A stretch of DNA of 43,969 nucleotides, from contig NZ_JADNYM010000035.1 of NCBI RefSeq assembly GCF_015708085.1, positions 1 through 43,969 on the forward strand, read 5' to 3'. The translations under genes were made by a program, and so were the position numbers. This DNA comes from Arthrobacter terrae. GTDB lineage: Bacteria > Actinomycetota > Actinomycetes > Actinomycetales > Micrococcaceae. The notes under the pieces are model-generated. The model saw only the letters and a program-made list of their open reading frames with translations. It made no database searches and was not told the origin of the DNA. Below are positions 1-8,936 of the stretch, one piece after another; the stretch's first letter is position 1, and each line of letters starts with the position of its first letter.

Positions 1-13
1 GCACGGGTTGGTC

Positions 14-2167
14 TTAGAAGGGTGGGGGTTGGGGGTTTTTGGTGTAGGTCCGGCCGGTGGGTGAGGTGTGGATGAAGGTGCCGGGGCTGGGTTGGGTGAC
101 GGTCCAGCCGGTGCCGGGGTTGTCTTTGAGGTGGTGGTCTGTTGTGCAGAATGGGCCGAGGTTGGTGTCGCTGGTTTCGCCCAGGGGTAGGGGTGTGCCG
201 TCGGGGGCGTAGGTTTGCCTGTTGTAGGGGATGGTGTGGTCGATCTCGCAGTCTCTGGCGGGTTTGTCGCAGCCGATGCCGCGGCAGGTTTGGTCCCGGG
301 TGATGATCCAGCGTTTGAGGTCTGCGGGCGGGTCGTGTTGGCGGCGTCCGATGGAGAGGATGGTCCCGGTTTCCGGGTCGGTGAGGATCCTGAGCCAGGA
401 GGTTGCTGTCCCGGCCAGTAACCGGGCGGTTTCGAGGGGGATGGGTCCGTAGCCGTTGAGGACCGCGGGTTTGTCGTCCACGCCCAGCAGGGTCAGGACG
501 GGTACGGTCACGGCGATCTGCGCCGGAGCCCACCGCCGACGCCGCACCCCGGCACCACCGGCCCCGCCGGTGCCGGTCCCGCCAAGCCAAGCCGCAGCGT
601 TGGCCCCGCCGGTGCCGGTCCCGTCGCCCGCGCTGGTCCCTCCGGTGCCGGTCCCGTCGCCCGCGTTGGTCCCGCCCGTGCCGGTGTCGTCGGGGTTCCC
701 GGTGTCGGTGTCGGTGTCGGGGTTCCCGGTGTTGGGGTTGGTGTTGAGGTCGAAGACGTCGGTGAAGACGTCGGCGCGGTATTCGTTGATGGCGCGGGAG
801 GGTTTCCCGCCGGGCGTGGACGCGGTGGAGGGTCCGCCTTCTTGTTGCGCACGGTGGGCCCAGGCATCGATGGTTTCGTAGAGCCGCCGGGCGTCCACGG
901 CGGAAAGGTGCGCACCGATGTCCGCCATTGGGTCCGCTTGCGGGGTGAACCAGACATCCCGGGCGGTCCGGGCACGTTCGTGGCGGGCCGTGAGGGGTTC
1001 GGGGTCAAGTTTCTCGGCCGTGGCCCGGGCACGGCGTTCCAACGCCCTGGGTTCCAGCGACGGCGCGATCCCGGCGATCACGGCATCAACCTGCGGCCAC
1101 AGATGCGCGGGAGTGGTGGCGAGGCCGGTAAAAACCGCCTGTACCCGCGCCTTATCCAGGATCCCCTGTTCCTGCAGGGCCAGCGTGGCCGGGAGCAGTC
1201 GGGTGAGGTATTCACTTTGGTCCATCAGCCGCTGCGCGGCGAAGGAGCTCATATGCAGGACAGCACCAACTTCCGCGGCGGCATGTTTGGAGCGTTCGGA
1301 AATCCATTCGGACCTCGCCGGGACGGTGGAACTCCGGGGCGTTTCCTCCGGCAGCGGCGGACGAACCGTCGCGAACGCCGCTACCGCCCGGGCCTGAACG
1401 GCCTGGGCCCAACAAATCAGTTTCCCGGCAGCACCGGCGTAGTCAAGGAAGTCATCAGCACCCCCACCGGCGGGGTCCAGTACCGCCAGGGCCGTAGCCA
1501 CCGCGACCGGGTCCAGGACCGCCGGGGCCTCCTCACACACCACCGCAGCCAACAACGTCCGGGACCGGGCCTGGCCATGCCACAGGCCCCTCTCCACCAC
1601 GTCCTTCACCGGACCCCACACCAGATCCAGCACCACCGCACCACCACGACCGTGCCCGGACCTGCGTTTTTGCAGCTGCCCACGCCGCCTGACCAGCGCA
1701 ACCCTGCGCCCGCCACCTGGCTCCCCCGCGTCATCCGCAGCCGGCCCCCCACCGGGAGCCGCCACGTCTTCCGCAGCCGGACGGCCACCGGGAGTCGCCA
1801 CGTCTTCCGCAGCCGGACGGCCACCGGGAGCCGCCACGTCTTCCGCAGCCGGACGGCCACCGGGAGCCGCCACGTCTTCCGCAGCCGGACGGCCACCGGG
1901 AGCCGCCACGTCTTCCGCAGCCGGACGGCCACCGGGCTCCCCCGCGTCATCCGCAGTCGGCCCCCCACCGGGAGCCGCCACGTCTTCCGCAGCCGGACGG
2001 CCACCGGGAGTCGCCACGTCTTCCGCAGCCGGACGGCGCCCCGCAGCCGGGCCGCGCCCCGCCTGCCGGGCACGTCCCGCATTCCGCCCACGCCCCACCG
2101 GCCGGGCATGGTCGGGAGCCTTGAGAAATTCCTCAAGAAGCGCCTCAAAACCCTGACCGGTTCCCAT
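14..2167 (-). CDS. DUF222 / HNH endonuclease domain protein, repeat-rich
   Basis: Predicted 717-residue protein of the actinobacterial DUF222-HNH family, a multicopy group in Arthrobacter-like genomes whose cellular role is unsettled. The middle (about residues 170-470) matches the helical DUF222 region. The C-terminus holds an HNH nuclease module with paired Cys-x4-Cys and a Cys before the Asp-His pair at about residues 643-644, then FCTTDHH. Two low-complexity tracts break the protein: nine 12-residue Ala/Pro/Gly/Asp repeats near residues 46-150, and a Gly/Thr-rich tract before the HNH module containing 11-residue units (GGTNAGDGTGT type). I chose the ATG at 2167 over a TTG two codons upstream because a perfect TATAAT ends six bases before it and no Shine-Dalgarno is present, suggesting a leaderless message. 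It lies just beyond the sucB terminator. DNA cleavage is inferred from the motif only; it may be an accessory or selfish gene. Confidence 0.85.
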   Translation of the reverse strand: MGTGQGFEALLEEFLKAPDHARPVGRGRNAGRARQAGRGPAAGRRPAAEDVATPGGRPAAEDVAAPGGGPTADDAGEPGGRPAAEDVAAPGGRPAAEDVAAPGGRPAAEDVAAPGGRPAAEDVATPGGRPAAEDVAAPGGGPAADDAGEPGGGRRVALVRRRGQLQKRRSGHGRGGAVVLDLVWGPVKDVVERGLWHGQARSRTLLAAVVCEEAPAVLDPVAVATALAVLDPAGGGADDFLDYAGAAGKLICWAQAVQARAVAAFATVRPPLPEETPRSSTVPARSEWISERSKHAAAEVGAVLHMSSFAAQRLMDQSEYLTRLLPATLALQEQGILDKARVQAVFTGLATTPAHLWPQVDAVIAGIAPSLEPRALERRARATAEKLDPEPLTARHERARTARDVWFTPQADPMADIGAHLSAVDARRLYETIDAWAHRAQQEGGPSTASTPGGKPSRAINEYRADVFTDVFDLNTNPNTGNPDTDTDTGNPDDTGTGGTNAGDGTGTGGTSAGDGTGTGGANAAAWLGGTGTGGAGGAGVRRRRWAPAQIAVTVPVLTLLGVDDKPAVLNGYGPIPLETARLLAGTATSWLRILTDPETGTILSIGRRQHDPPADLKRWIITRDQTCRGIGCDKPARDCEIDHTIPYNRQTYAPDGTPLPLGETSDTNLGPFCTTDHHLKDNPGTGWTVTQPSPGTFIHTSPTGRTYTKNPQPPPF
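1722..2029 (-). repeat. 36-bp tandem repeat array inside the HNH gene
   Basis: About nine in-frame copies of a 36-bp unit encode 12-residue repeats of the form AAEDVAxPGGRP. The array has higher-order order: units 1-3 and 7-9 (counted from the N-terminus) share the same variant pattern, ending in a DDAGE-type unit. This suggests block duplication as well as single-unit slippage. The period keeps the reading frame, so copy-number change would lengthen or shorten a spacer without breaking the protein. Confidence 0.9.
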
Positions 2168-2173
2168 ACCCAA

Positions 2174-2179
2174 ATTATA
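2174..2179 (-). promoter_or_regulatory. -10 box for the HNH gene, leaderless geometry
   Basis: On the minus strand the hexamer is a perfect TATAAT. Six bases (TTGGGT) separate it from the ATG at 2167, which places the expected transcription start at or next to the start codon. No convincing -35 hexamer is visible 17-18 bases upstream. The local sequence is unusually AT-rich for this window. Confidence 0.65.
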
Positions 2180-2241
2180 TCCTAATAATCTAATTCTTTA
2201 TAGAGCCGACTAGAACAAAGGTTCGGGTAGCTTAAAATACG

Positions 2242-2274
2242 ATGGGCGCTCTTCCGGAACGGAGGAGCGCCCAT
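2242..2274 (-). terminator. Rho-independent terminator after sucB
   Basis: A 10-bp perfect stem (ATGGGCGCTC / GAGCGCCCAT) with a 13-base loop starts 20 bases past the sucB stop. On the minus strand it is followed by a short T-rich stretch (about 2233-2238). It closes the lpd-sucB unit and separates it from the HNH gene promoter. Confidence 0.8.
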
Positions 2275-2294
2275 TGGCAGTAGCTAGCTGGGAA

Positions 2295-4205
2295 TTACAG
2301 GCCCAGTTCCGACTCGAAGTTCCCTTCTTCCAAGCGTGCCCGCAACGTCTGCAGGAAACGTCCCGCATCGGCACCATCGACCAAACGGTGGTCATACGTC
2401 AATGACAGGTACATCATGGAACGGATGGCGATCGTGTCGTCGCCGTCAGGCCCTGTCATGACAACTGGCCGCTTGACGATGGCGCCGGTTCCGAGAATAC
2501 CGACCTGCGGCTGGTTGATGATTGGTGTGTCGAACAGCGCGCCCACAGAACCGATGTTGGTAATGCTGAACGTTCCGCCGGAGAGCTCGTCCGGACCAAT
2601 CTTGTTGTTACGGGTCCGGGATGCAACGTCGGCAATCTTGGCTGCCAACCCGGCCAAATTGAGGTTGCCGGCATCGGCGATGACGGGAACCAAGAGGCCC
2701 TTGTCCGTGTCCACAGCGATCGCCAGGTGCTCAGCGTTGTGGTAGGTGATTTCCTGCTTGTCCTCGTCATACGCAGCATTGACCTTTGGGTGCTGCTTCA
2801 GCGCCTCTGCGACAGCCTTGGCGATGAACGGCAGGAACGTGAGCTTGACGCCGTTCTGCGCCTGGAAGGTCCCCTTTGCCGCCGTTCGCAGTTTGGCGAT
2901 CTTGGTCATGTCGACCTCGTGCACCTGCGTCAGCTGAGTAGATGTCTCCAGAGATTCGCGCATCCGCCGGGCGATGACCTGACGGATCCGCGGGGCCTTC
3001 TGGACCGTGCCGCGCAGCGAGGAAGCCTGAGCACCTGCAGCCGCCGACGCAGCAGACGAAGCAGCGGCCGGGGCAGAGGGCGCCGCCGCCGGTGCAGCGC
3101 TCGGTGCGGGCGCGGCTTTCGCCTCGGCAGCAGCGACGACGTCCTGCTTGCGGATACGACCGCCGACGCCGGTACCGGTGACAGATGCGAGATCGACGCC
3201 CTGCTGGTTGGCCAGTTTGCGGACCAGCGGAGTGACGTACCCGGCTTCGCCGCCGTCGGAGGGTGCCGAAGCAGCCGTAGCCTTAGCTGCCGAATCCTTG
3301 GCAGTGGAAACCGTCGGGGCCGAGGCCGGAGGTGCGGACGGTGCAGCGGAGGGAACCTCAGCTTCCGGTGCGGGAGCCTCGTTGCCGGCACCGGTTTCGG
3401 GGCTGGAGGTGTCGACAGGTTCGGTCTGGGTTTGTGCAGGCTTGGCCTCTGCAGCCGGTTTGGCCTCTGCAGCAGGCTTGGCCTCCGGTGCCGGTTCGGA
3501 CGCAGGAGCCGCGCCGGATCCGATGACAGCGAGCACAGAACCGACTTCGGCGGTCTCATCCTCGTTGACGCGGATTTCCTGCAGCGTTCCTGCTACGGGG
3601 GAGGGAATCTCGGTGTCAACTTTGTCAGTGGAGACCTCAAGAAGGGGCTCATCGACCTCAACGGAATCGCCGACCGCCTTGAGCCAGCGGGTCACGGTTC
3701 CCTCGGTCACGCTCTCGCCCAAGGCCGGCAGAGTGACGTCGTGCGTCTCGCCGCCATTGGACGAAGGTCCATTATCGGAAGGAGCCGGGCCACCGGCAGG
3801 TGCGCCCTGTCCGGCGGAGGAATCCGAACCGACGGGCGCGTCCGTGGACGGCGCTGCCGTCTCGGCTGGGGTAACCTGCGCTTCGGGGGCAGCGGTCTTC
3901 GCTGCTTCGGGGGCAGACGCAGCGTCCGGGGCTGCAGCAGACGCGGGCTCTTCGGCCGCTTCGGAGTCACCGCTGCCGATGCGCACCAGCGGGGCCCCAA
4001 CCTCGGCGGTCTCGTCCTCGGCAACAAGAATTTCCTCGATCACACCCGCGATCGGAGAAGGGATCTCGGTGTCAACCTTGTCGGTCGAGACTTCGAGCAG
4101 GGGCTCGTCTACCTCTACCCGGTCGCCAACCTGCTTGAGCCAGCGAGTGACGGTACCTTCGGTGACGCTCTCACCAAGGGCGGGTAAGTTCACGGATTCA
4201 GACAT
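2295..4205 (-). CDS. sucB: Dihydrolipoamide acyltransferase (E2) of 2-oxoacid dehydrogenase complex
   Basis: The 636-residue E2 core transfers acyl groups from lipoamide to CoA. Two lipoyl domains (about 1-77 and 154-229) each carry the STDKVDTEI motif, with lipoylated lysines at K43 and K195. Ala/Pro-rich linkers follow, then a peripheral subunit-binding domain (about 322-357, TPLVRKLA...GRIRKQDV) and the catalytic domain (about 400-636) with the HRLVDG active-site motif at H606-G611. Domain order and length fit the actinobacterial SucB/DlaT type, which in mycobacteria serves the pyruvate complex as well; substrate preference cannot be read here. The start is ATG at 4205 with an upstream GGAG-like sequence. 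It lies downstream of lpd in the same direction, 131 bp apart, with a strong hairpin between them. In related genomes lipB/lipA often follow; they are not in this window. Confidence 0.95.
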   Translation of the reverse strand: MSESVNLPALGESVTEGTVTRWLKQVGDRVEVDEPLLEVSTDKVDTEIPSPIAGVIEEILVAEDETAEVGAPLVRIGSGDSEAAEEPASAAAPDAASAPEAAKTAAPEAQVTPAETAAPSTDAPVGSDSSAGQGAPAGGPAPSDNGPSSNGGETHDVTLPALGESVTEGTVTRWLKAVGDSVEVDEPLLEVSTDKVDTEIPSPVAGTLQEIRVNEDETAEVGSVLAVIGSGAAPASEPAPEAKPAAEAKPAAEAKPAQTQTEPVDTSSPETGAGNEAPAPEAEVPSAAPSAPPASAPTVSTAKDSAAKATAASAPSDGGEAGYVTPLVRKLANQQGVDLASVTGTGVGGRIRKQDVVAAAEAKAAPAPSAAPAAAPSAPAAASSAASAAAGAQASSLRGTVQKAPRIRQVIARRMRESLETSTQLTQVHEVDMTKIAKLRTAAKGTFQAQNGVKLTFLPFIAKAVAEALKQHPKVNAAYDEDKQEITYHNAEHLAIAVDTDKGLLVPVIADAGNLNLAGLAAKIADVASRTRNNKIGPDELSGGTFSITNIGSVGALFDTPIINQPQVGILGTGAIVKRPVVMTGPDGDDTIAIRSMMYLSLTYDHRLVDGADAGRFLQTLRARLEEGNFESELGL

Positions 4206-4292
4206 TTCGTCCCCGTTCTCCTTTTATCTGCAATGCGAATTGATAGCGGTATTTCTACGCCTGAAATACCGCATGGAATACTGCTTAGAGCC

Positions 4293-4325
4293 TAGTGCAC
4301 CCGGTGCTAAACACCGGGTGCACTA
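4293..4325 (-). terminator. Perfect 14-bp hairpin between lpd and sucB
   Basis: Arms TAGTGCACCCGGTG and CACCGGGTGCACTA pair perfectly around a 5-base loop, 12 bases past the lpd stop. There is no U-tract on the minus-strand side, so it may be a terminator of the actinobacterial U-less type, an attenuator, or an mRNA-stabilising element setting the E3:E2 ratio. The hairpin is seen directly; its function is inferred. Confidence 0.6.
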
Positions 4326-4336
4326 AGCAAGTGTTA

Positions 4337-5719
4337 CTAACCGTGCAGCGGATGGCCGGCCAAGGCCATGGCGGCCTCGCCCAGGGCCTCGTTCTGCGTG
4401 GGGTGCGCGTGGAGCAGCTGCGCGACGTCTTCGGGGTAGGCTTCCCAATTGACAATCAGCTGGGCCTCCCCGATCTGCTCGCCCATGCGTGAACCAATCA
4501 TGTGAACGCCGACGACGGGGCCGTCCTTTTCGCGGACAAACTTCACAAGGCCGCCGGTACCGAGAATTGAGCTCTTGCCGTTGCCGGCAAGGTTGTACTC
4601 GACGCTTTCGACCTGGTCATCGCCGAACTTGGCCTTGGCGGCCTTTTCGCTCAGGCCCACCGACGCAATTTCCGGATCGCAGTAGGTGACCTTGGGGACA
4701 TTGATGTCCTCGACGACCACCGGGTTCTTACCGGCGATTTCCTCGGCAACGAAGATGCCCTGCTGGAAACCGCGGTGCGCCAGCTGCACGCCGGGGACAA
4801 TGTCGCCGACGGCATAGATGTTGCCGACGCCGGTGTGCAGGCGTTCGTTGGTGATGACGAAGCCGCGGTCCATCGTGATGCCCGCTTCTTCGTAGCCCAG
4901 GTTGGCGGTGGACGGTCCGCGGCCAACGGCGACGAGCATCAGGTCCGCCTCGAACGTCTTGCCGTCGACGAGGGTCACCTTGACGCCGTCGTCGTTCTGC
5001 TCCACGCCCTGGAAGAACGTGCCGGTGCTGAACTTGATGCCGCGCTTCTTGAAGGTGCGTTCGAGCACCTTGATGATCGCAGCGTCTTCATTGGGGACCA
5101 GCGATGGCAGGCCCTCGATGATGGTGACGTCAACGCCGAAGGACTTCCAGACGGACGCAAATTCAACGCCGATGACGCCACCGCCAAGCACGATGACGCT
5201 CTTGGGCAGATAGTCCATGGTCAGGGCGGTGTCAGAGGTGATGACCTTACCTCCGATTTCCAGTCCCGGCAGGCTGCGGGAGTAGGAACCGGTGGCCAGA
5301 ATGATGTTCTTACCGGTGTAGGCGGTTCCGTTCACCGTGACGGCGTTCTCGGCGGTGAGCTTGCCCTCGCCTTCGATGACGGTGATGCCCTTGCCCTTGA
5401 TCAGGCCGGAGAGGCCCTTGAACTTACCGGCAACGATGCCGTCCTTGTAGGCATTCACGGCGGACATATCAATGGAATCAAGCGTGACGTTGACGCCGTA
5501 CTTGGCAGCGTCGCGGGCGTGATCAGCGAGTTCCGCTGAGTGCAGCAGCGCCTTAGTGGGGATACAACCGTTGTGCAGGCAGGTTCCGCCCAGCTTGCCT
5601 TTCTCGACAAGTCCAACAGTGAAGCCCAGCTGGACGGCACGGAGGGCCGCGGCATAGCCGCCGCTCCCAGCTCCGAGAACCAGGATGTCAAATTCTTGCG
5701 CAGCTGCCTGATCGGCCAC
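4337..5719 (-). CDS. lpd: Dihydrolipoyl dehydrogenase (E3)
   Basis: This 460-residue FAD enzyme reoxidises dihydrolipoamide on E2 subunits with NAD+. The N-terminal FAD motif is GAGSGG (16-21). The redox disulfide lies in GGTCLHNGC (C47, C52). A second Rossmann motif, GGGVIG, is the NAD site. The C-terminal HPTQNE carries the catalytic His-Glu pair (H439, E444). The length is normal for the family. The start is GTG at 5719 with GAGGGAG about 8 bases upstream. It is likely shared by the pyruvate, 2-oxoglutarate and branched-chain complexes. Its partner sucB lies immediately downstream; pepA is upstream in the same direction but 312 bp away, so lpd probably has its own promoter. Confidence 0.96.
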   Translation of the reverse strand: MADQAAAQEFDILVLGAGSGGYAAALRAVQLGFTVGLVEKGKLGGTCLHNGCIPTKALLHSAELADHARDAAKYGVNVTLDSIDMSAVNAYKDGIVAGKFKGLSGLIKGKGITVIEGEGKLTAENAVTVNGTAYTGKNIILATGSYSRSLPGLEIGGKVITSDTALTMDYLPKSVIVLGGGVIGVEFASVWKSFGVDVTIIEGLPSLVPNEDAAIIKVLERTFKKRGIKFSTGTFFQGVEQNDDGVKVTLVDGKTFEADLMLVAVGRGPSTANLGYEEAGITMDRGFVITNERLHTGVGNIYAVGDIVPGVQLAHRGFQQGIFVAEEIAGKNPVVVEDINVPKVTYCDPEIASVGLSEKAAKAKFGDDQVESVEYNLAGNGKSSILGTGGLVKFVREKDGPVVGVHMIGSRMGEQIGEAQLIVNWEAYPEDVAQLLHAHPTQNEALGEAAMALAGHPLHG

Positions 5720-5971
5720 TTAGACGCTCCCTCGCGTATCGGTTGGCGCGCGTAGTCGCGCGTCTTGTTGTCACTACCTTGTTCACTGCTCGTGCTCGAT
5801 AATTTCGTATTACGTACCTGCAGCGCCGGATTCCTGTGCAGCAATAAATCCAGCAGGCAGGGCTTTCAGCCTTTACCTTATCGTTCACAGCTACCATGCT
5901 CCACCTGCGAGGTCTGCAGATGAAGGTGTTTTGGCCGGTTGTGTCGAGTTTCACGGTCCACTGTGAGCGAC
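5720..5971. other. Intergenic region upstream of lpd
   Basis: No gene is supported in these 252 bases. The lpd promoter should lie here. AT-rich candidates on the minus strand occur around 5800-5820 (TACGTAAT / AAATTAT), but I see no clear paired -35 and -10 set. Short open frames here have no family resemblance and no convincing ribosome binding site. Confidence 0.5.
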
Positions 5972-6011
5972 CTGCCACGGCCGGCGGCTATAGTGCTGCC
6001 GGCCGTAGCAG
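5972..6011 (-). terminator. Hairpin after pepA
   Basis: ACGGCCGGC (5977-5985) pairs with GCCGGCCGT (5998-6006), extended across one mismatch by CTGC/GCAG. It lies 20 bases beyond the pepA stop. There is no T-run after it, so termination is inferred from the strong GC stem and its position. Confidence 0.5.
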
Positions 6012-6031
6012 GGGTAGGAGCAGGCGTCGGA

Positions 6032-7552
6032 TCAGACGGTCCGGACCAGCACATCCTCCACATACGCGACCAGTGTGCGCACGGCGATGCCGGTGGCCTG
6101 TTTGGGCGTGTAGCCGAAGGGAGACCCTTCATTGAAGGCGGGCCCGGCAATGTCCAAGTGTGCCCACGGAATCGTTGAGCCGTCCTTGGCCTTGCCGACA
6201 AACTCATTGAGGAATACTGCGGCTGTCATCATGCCGCCCATTTTCTCGCCGATGTTGGCCAGATCCGCAACCGGTGAATCCAGTGACGGACGCAGTTCCT
6301 CCGGCATAGGCATCGGCCAGAAAAGCTCTCCGGCGCGGTCCGCGGCGGCTTTTACCGCGGCGCTGACGCCGTCGTCGCCCATCACGGCGGAAACCCGGTT
6401 CCCCAAGGCGACCACCTGTGCGCCGGTCAGGGTAGCGACATCCAGAATGGCATCAGGGTATTCCGCTGAGGCTGCGGCGAGACCGTCGGCCATCACCAGG
6501 CGTCCTTCGGCGTCGGTGTTCAGTACTTCGACGGTCTTGCCGCTGAACATGGTCAGTACATCCGAGGGACGGATGGCCGTTGCGGAGGGCATGTTCTCGG
6601 CAAGGCACAGCCAAGCCGTCAGCTTGACAGGCAGGCCCAGCTCAGCGACGGCGAGCAGCGCGTTGAACACCGCGGCCGCACCTGCCATATCGCATTTCAT
6701 GGTCATCATGCTGCCCGCGGGCTTGAGGGAAATTCCACCGCTGTCGAAGGTTATGCCCTTACCCACAAATGCCAGCTTGACCTTGGCCCGCGTTGGTGCG
6801 TATTCCACCTTGACCATCCGCGGCGGGCGCGAGGACCCCTGGCCAACGCCCAGGATCCCGCCGAAGCCTTCGCGTTCCAGCCGCTTTTCATCCATCACGG
6901 TAACCTTGACGGGCAGCCCCTTGGCCAGGTCCTTGGCCGCTTCCGCGAACGTCTCCGGGTAGAGATGGCTCGGAGGCTCGTTGACCAGCGAGCGGGTGGC
7001 GTTTACGGCCTTGGCGATGATGGAGGCCCGTTCCAACGCCGGTGCCAGCGCGGGGTCCTCCGCTGCCGGAGTGAAGATGGTGACGGTTCCGACGTCAGTC
7101 TTCGCGGCGTCAGCAGCGCGGTGACCGGTGTAGGAATAGGCTCCGAGGGCGGCACCCTCAGCGACGGCGGCAGCCTGGCCTACCGTTGTCGTCGGAAGGG
7201 CGACGGCGACGGAACTCACGCCGGCGAGCTGCCGGACCGCAGACCCGGCAGCGCGGCGCAGCGCCTCTTCGCTGGTCTGGTTATCGGTGAGCTTTCCGAC
7301 GCCGGTGAGCACCAGCACCTGGGCACCGAGCTCAGGGATGCCGGGCAAGCGACGAACCTCATCGGCGGCGCCCGTAACGCCCAGAACCTGAAGTGACGCT
7401 GCCAACGCGTTTGCGGCCTTGACGGGCAGCGGGTTGTCTAAAAGAACGGGTCCGTCGGCGCCCTGCCCAACGCCGACCACCAGTGCCTGCGAATTATCCT
7501 TTTTGAGGTCTTTGGCTATGGCACGGAAAGTTACTTCATGATTTTTGAACAC
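6032..7552 (-). CDS. pepA: Leucyl aminopeptidase, M17 family
   Basis: Predicted 506-residue cytosolic aminopeptidase that releases N-terminal residues from peptides, probably a two-metal hexamer. Metal and catalytic motifs are present: GKGITFDSGG near residue 265, a following KCDMAG, and the M17 signature NTDAEGRL at about 344-351. The open frame extends upstream to 7636, but I place the start at the GTG at 7552 because GAGGA lies about 9 bases before it and the N-terminus then matches the usual family length. It is transcribed divergently from the PAC2 gene across 286 bp. A role in peptide turnover is established for the family. Confidence 0.93.
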   Translation of the reverse strand: MFKNHEVTFRAIAKDLKKDNSQALVVGVGQGADGPVLLDNPLPVKAANALAASLQVLGVTGAADEVRRLPGIPELGAQVLVLTGVGKLTDNQTSEEALRRAAGSAVRQLAGVSSVAVALPTTTVGQAAAVAEGAALGAYSYTGHRAADAAKTDVGTVTIFTPAAEDPALAPALERASIIAKAVNATRSLVNEPPSHLYPETFAEAAKDLAKGLPVKVTVMDEKRLEREGFGGILGVGQGSSRPPRMVKVEYAPTRAKVKLAFVGKGITFDSGGISLKPAGSMMTMKCDMAGAAAVFNALLAVAELGLPVKLTAWLCLAENMPSATAIRPSDVLTMFSGKTVEVLNTDAEGRLVMADGLAAASAEYPDAILDVATLTGAQVVALGNRVSAVMGDDGVSAAVKAAADRAGELFWPMPMPEELRPSLDSPVADLANIGEKMGGMMTAAVFLNEFVGKAKDGSTIPWAHLDIAGPAFNEGSPFGYTPKQATGIAVRTLVAYVEDVLVRTV

Positions 7553-7625
7553 GAATACTGATCCTCGCTGGTTGTGGGTAGGTACCGTTTGCGGCTCTGA
7601 ATACGATCGTAGTCTGATGATGCGC

Positions 7626-7655
7626 GCGGACGGCAAGCGGACGGCAAGCGGACGG
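7626..7655. repeat. 11-bp tandem repeat in the pepA/PAC2 intergenic region
   Basis: The unit GCGGACGGCAA occurs twice in full and then as an 8-base partial copy, about 75 bases upstream of the pepA start. A minus-strand TACGAT (7604-7609), inside the palindrome TACGATCGTA, could be the pepA -10. The repeat would sit just upstream of that promoter, but no regulator is known and chance slippage is possible. Confidence 0.6.
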
Positions 7656-7838
7656 TCGAAGCTACGATGAACTAGGGTCGGAATGGCTGGCTCCGCCCCC
7701 GTGCTGTAGAGGCCGGAATGTTTCCGGGTAGCTAAGGCGTTCTAGTACATGACAGCGGTACTGAGCTGATAACGGTACTGAAGATGTCCGCCCAGCGGCG
7801 GACGAGAACGCCGGGCCCTTGGTTCGTGGAGGAAGAAA

Positions 7839-8792
7839 GTGAAAGACATCGAGTACACACCGTTTATGGAGCCGTCCGGGCTGTATGCCCTCAACGACGC
7901 GCTGTTACAGCAGGAGGATCTGCGCGGACTGAATATGCTCATGGGTTTTTCCGGTTTTTCCGACGCCGGTCACGTCGTCTCGCAGATCACCACCGAATTG
8001 CTCGGGCAATTGGATTGCGAGCCGGTGGCATTTTTCGACATCGATCAGCTCATTGATTATCGCTCCCGACGGCCGCGGATTACCTTCGCCCAGGACCGTC
8101 TGACCGATTACCAGCAGCCACGGCTGGCGTTGTACCGAATGAAGGACGCGCTCAATCAGCCCTTTTTGTTCCTGACCGGTAATGAACCGGATCTGCAATG
8201 GGAGCGGTTCACCGGTGCCGTGCTGAAGCTCGTCAAACGCTTCGACGTTAATTTGGTGGCGTGGGTGCACTCCATCCCGATGCCCGTTCCGCACACGCGC
8301 CCGATCGGCGTGACCGTGCACGGCAACAGGCCTGAGCTGATTGAGGGAATCTCGACCTGGCAGGCCACCGTGGACCTTCCCTCCGCCGTCGGTCATCTGC
8401 TGGAATTCCGGCTGCAGGAGGCCGGTCGGAACGTGGCCGGCTACGCGATCCACGTTCCGCATTACCTGGCCGACGCCGAGTACCCGCCGGCCGCCGTCGC
8501 CGGATTGGAGCACTTGGGCGCGGTGGCATCGCTGATGCTGCCCAGCGAGCGTCTCCGGGAAGCAGGTCGTGACGTGGAGCGGCAGATTGCGGAGCAGACG
8601 CAGGGCTCCGCAGAGGTCCAGGCCGTGGTGCATAATCTGGAGAGCCAGTTCGATAGCCGGGCCCAGGGAACGGCGCGCCGGTCGCTGCTGGCGGGCGAGA
8701 ACGATGAACTGCCGGACGCGGATGCTTTGGGGGCTGCTGTGGAGGCCTATCTGGCCAGTCAGGATCGGGAGAACGACGGCGGCGGCTCCTGA
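7839..8792 (+). CDS. PAC2 family protein
   Basis: The 317-residue protein resembles the PAC2 (proteasome assembly chaperone-like, Pfam PF09754) family of actinobacteria. The N-terminal part contains the typical MLMGFSGFSDAGHVVSQ segment; the middle carries HSIPMPVPHTRP and LPSAVGHLLEF-type segments expected for the family; the C-terminus is charged and probably helical. The start is GTG at 7839, preceded by GGAGGAAGA. The bacterial function is not established; a link to the proteasome is only by name. It is divergent from pepA and followed after 144 bp by an MFS gene that appears to have its own promoter. Confidence 0.88.
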   Translation: MKDIEYTPFMEPSGLYALNDALLQQEDLRGLNMLMGFSGFSDAGHVVSQITTELLGQLDCEPVAFFDIDQLIDYRSRRPRITFAQDRLTDYQQPRLALYRMKDALNQPFLFLTGNEPDLQWERFTGAVLKLVKRFDVNLVAWVHSIPMPVPHTRPIGVTVHGNRPELIEGISTWQATVDLPSAVGHLLEFRLQEAGRNVAGYAIHVPHYLADAEYPPAAVAGLEHLGAVASLMLPSERLREAGRDVERQIAEQTQGSAEVQAVVHNLESQFDSRAQGTARRSLLAGENDELPDADALGAAVEAYLASQDRENDGGGS

Positions 8793-8924
8793 AGGCCGCT
8801 GCCTAAACGCGCCGTCAGCTGCTGCGGGTGCCGCTGCCGCTCCTGCCTCGGGCGTTTCGGCGGCTCCTCAGATTGGCGTGGGCCGGTAACCACCCTGGCG
8901 AAAATACAGGACGCGGCCCGCACC

Positions 8925-8930
8925 TAAGAT
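8925..8930 (+). promoter_or_regulatory. -10 box for MFS gene, leaderless geometry
   Basis: TAAGAT is followed by exactly six bases (GGTTGT) and the GTG start at 8937. No Shine-Dalgarno sequence is present. The -35 region is not recognisable. Confidence 0.5.
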
Positions 8931-8936
8931 GGTTGT

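Noticed and set aside
1722-2029. CRISPR array
   Set aside because: The 36-bp repeats abut with no spacers and keep one reading frame; no cas genes are present.
842-2185. 447-codon plus-strand frame opposite the HNH gene
   Set aside because: It is a mirror of the HNH repeats (Arg/Ser/Thr-rich) with no domain resemblance or ribosome site.
2727-4187. 486-codon plus-strand frame opposite sucB
   Set aside because: Gly/Arg/Cys-rich mirror of the Ala/Pro linkers and lipoyl domains; not coding.
6032-7636. 534-residue version of PepA
   Set aside because: The extra 28 N-terminal residues are atypical, and the GTG at 7552 has a ribosome site.
7626-7655. Regulatory iteron
   Set aside because: Only 2.7 copies of an 11-bp GC-rich unit; slippage is as likely, so it is listed as a repeat only.
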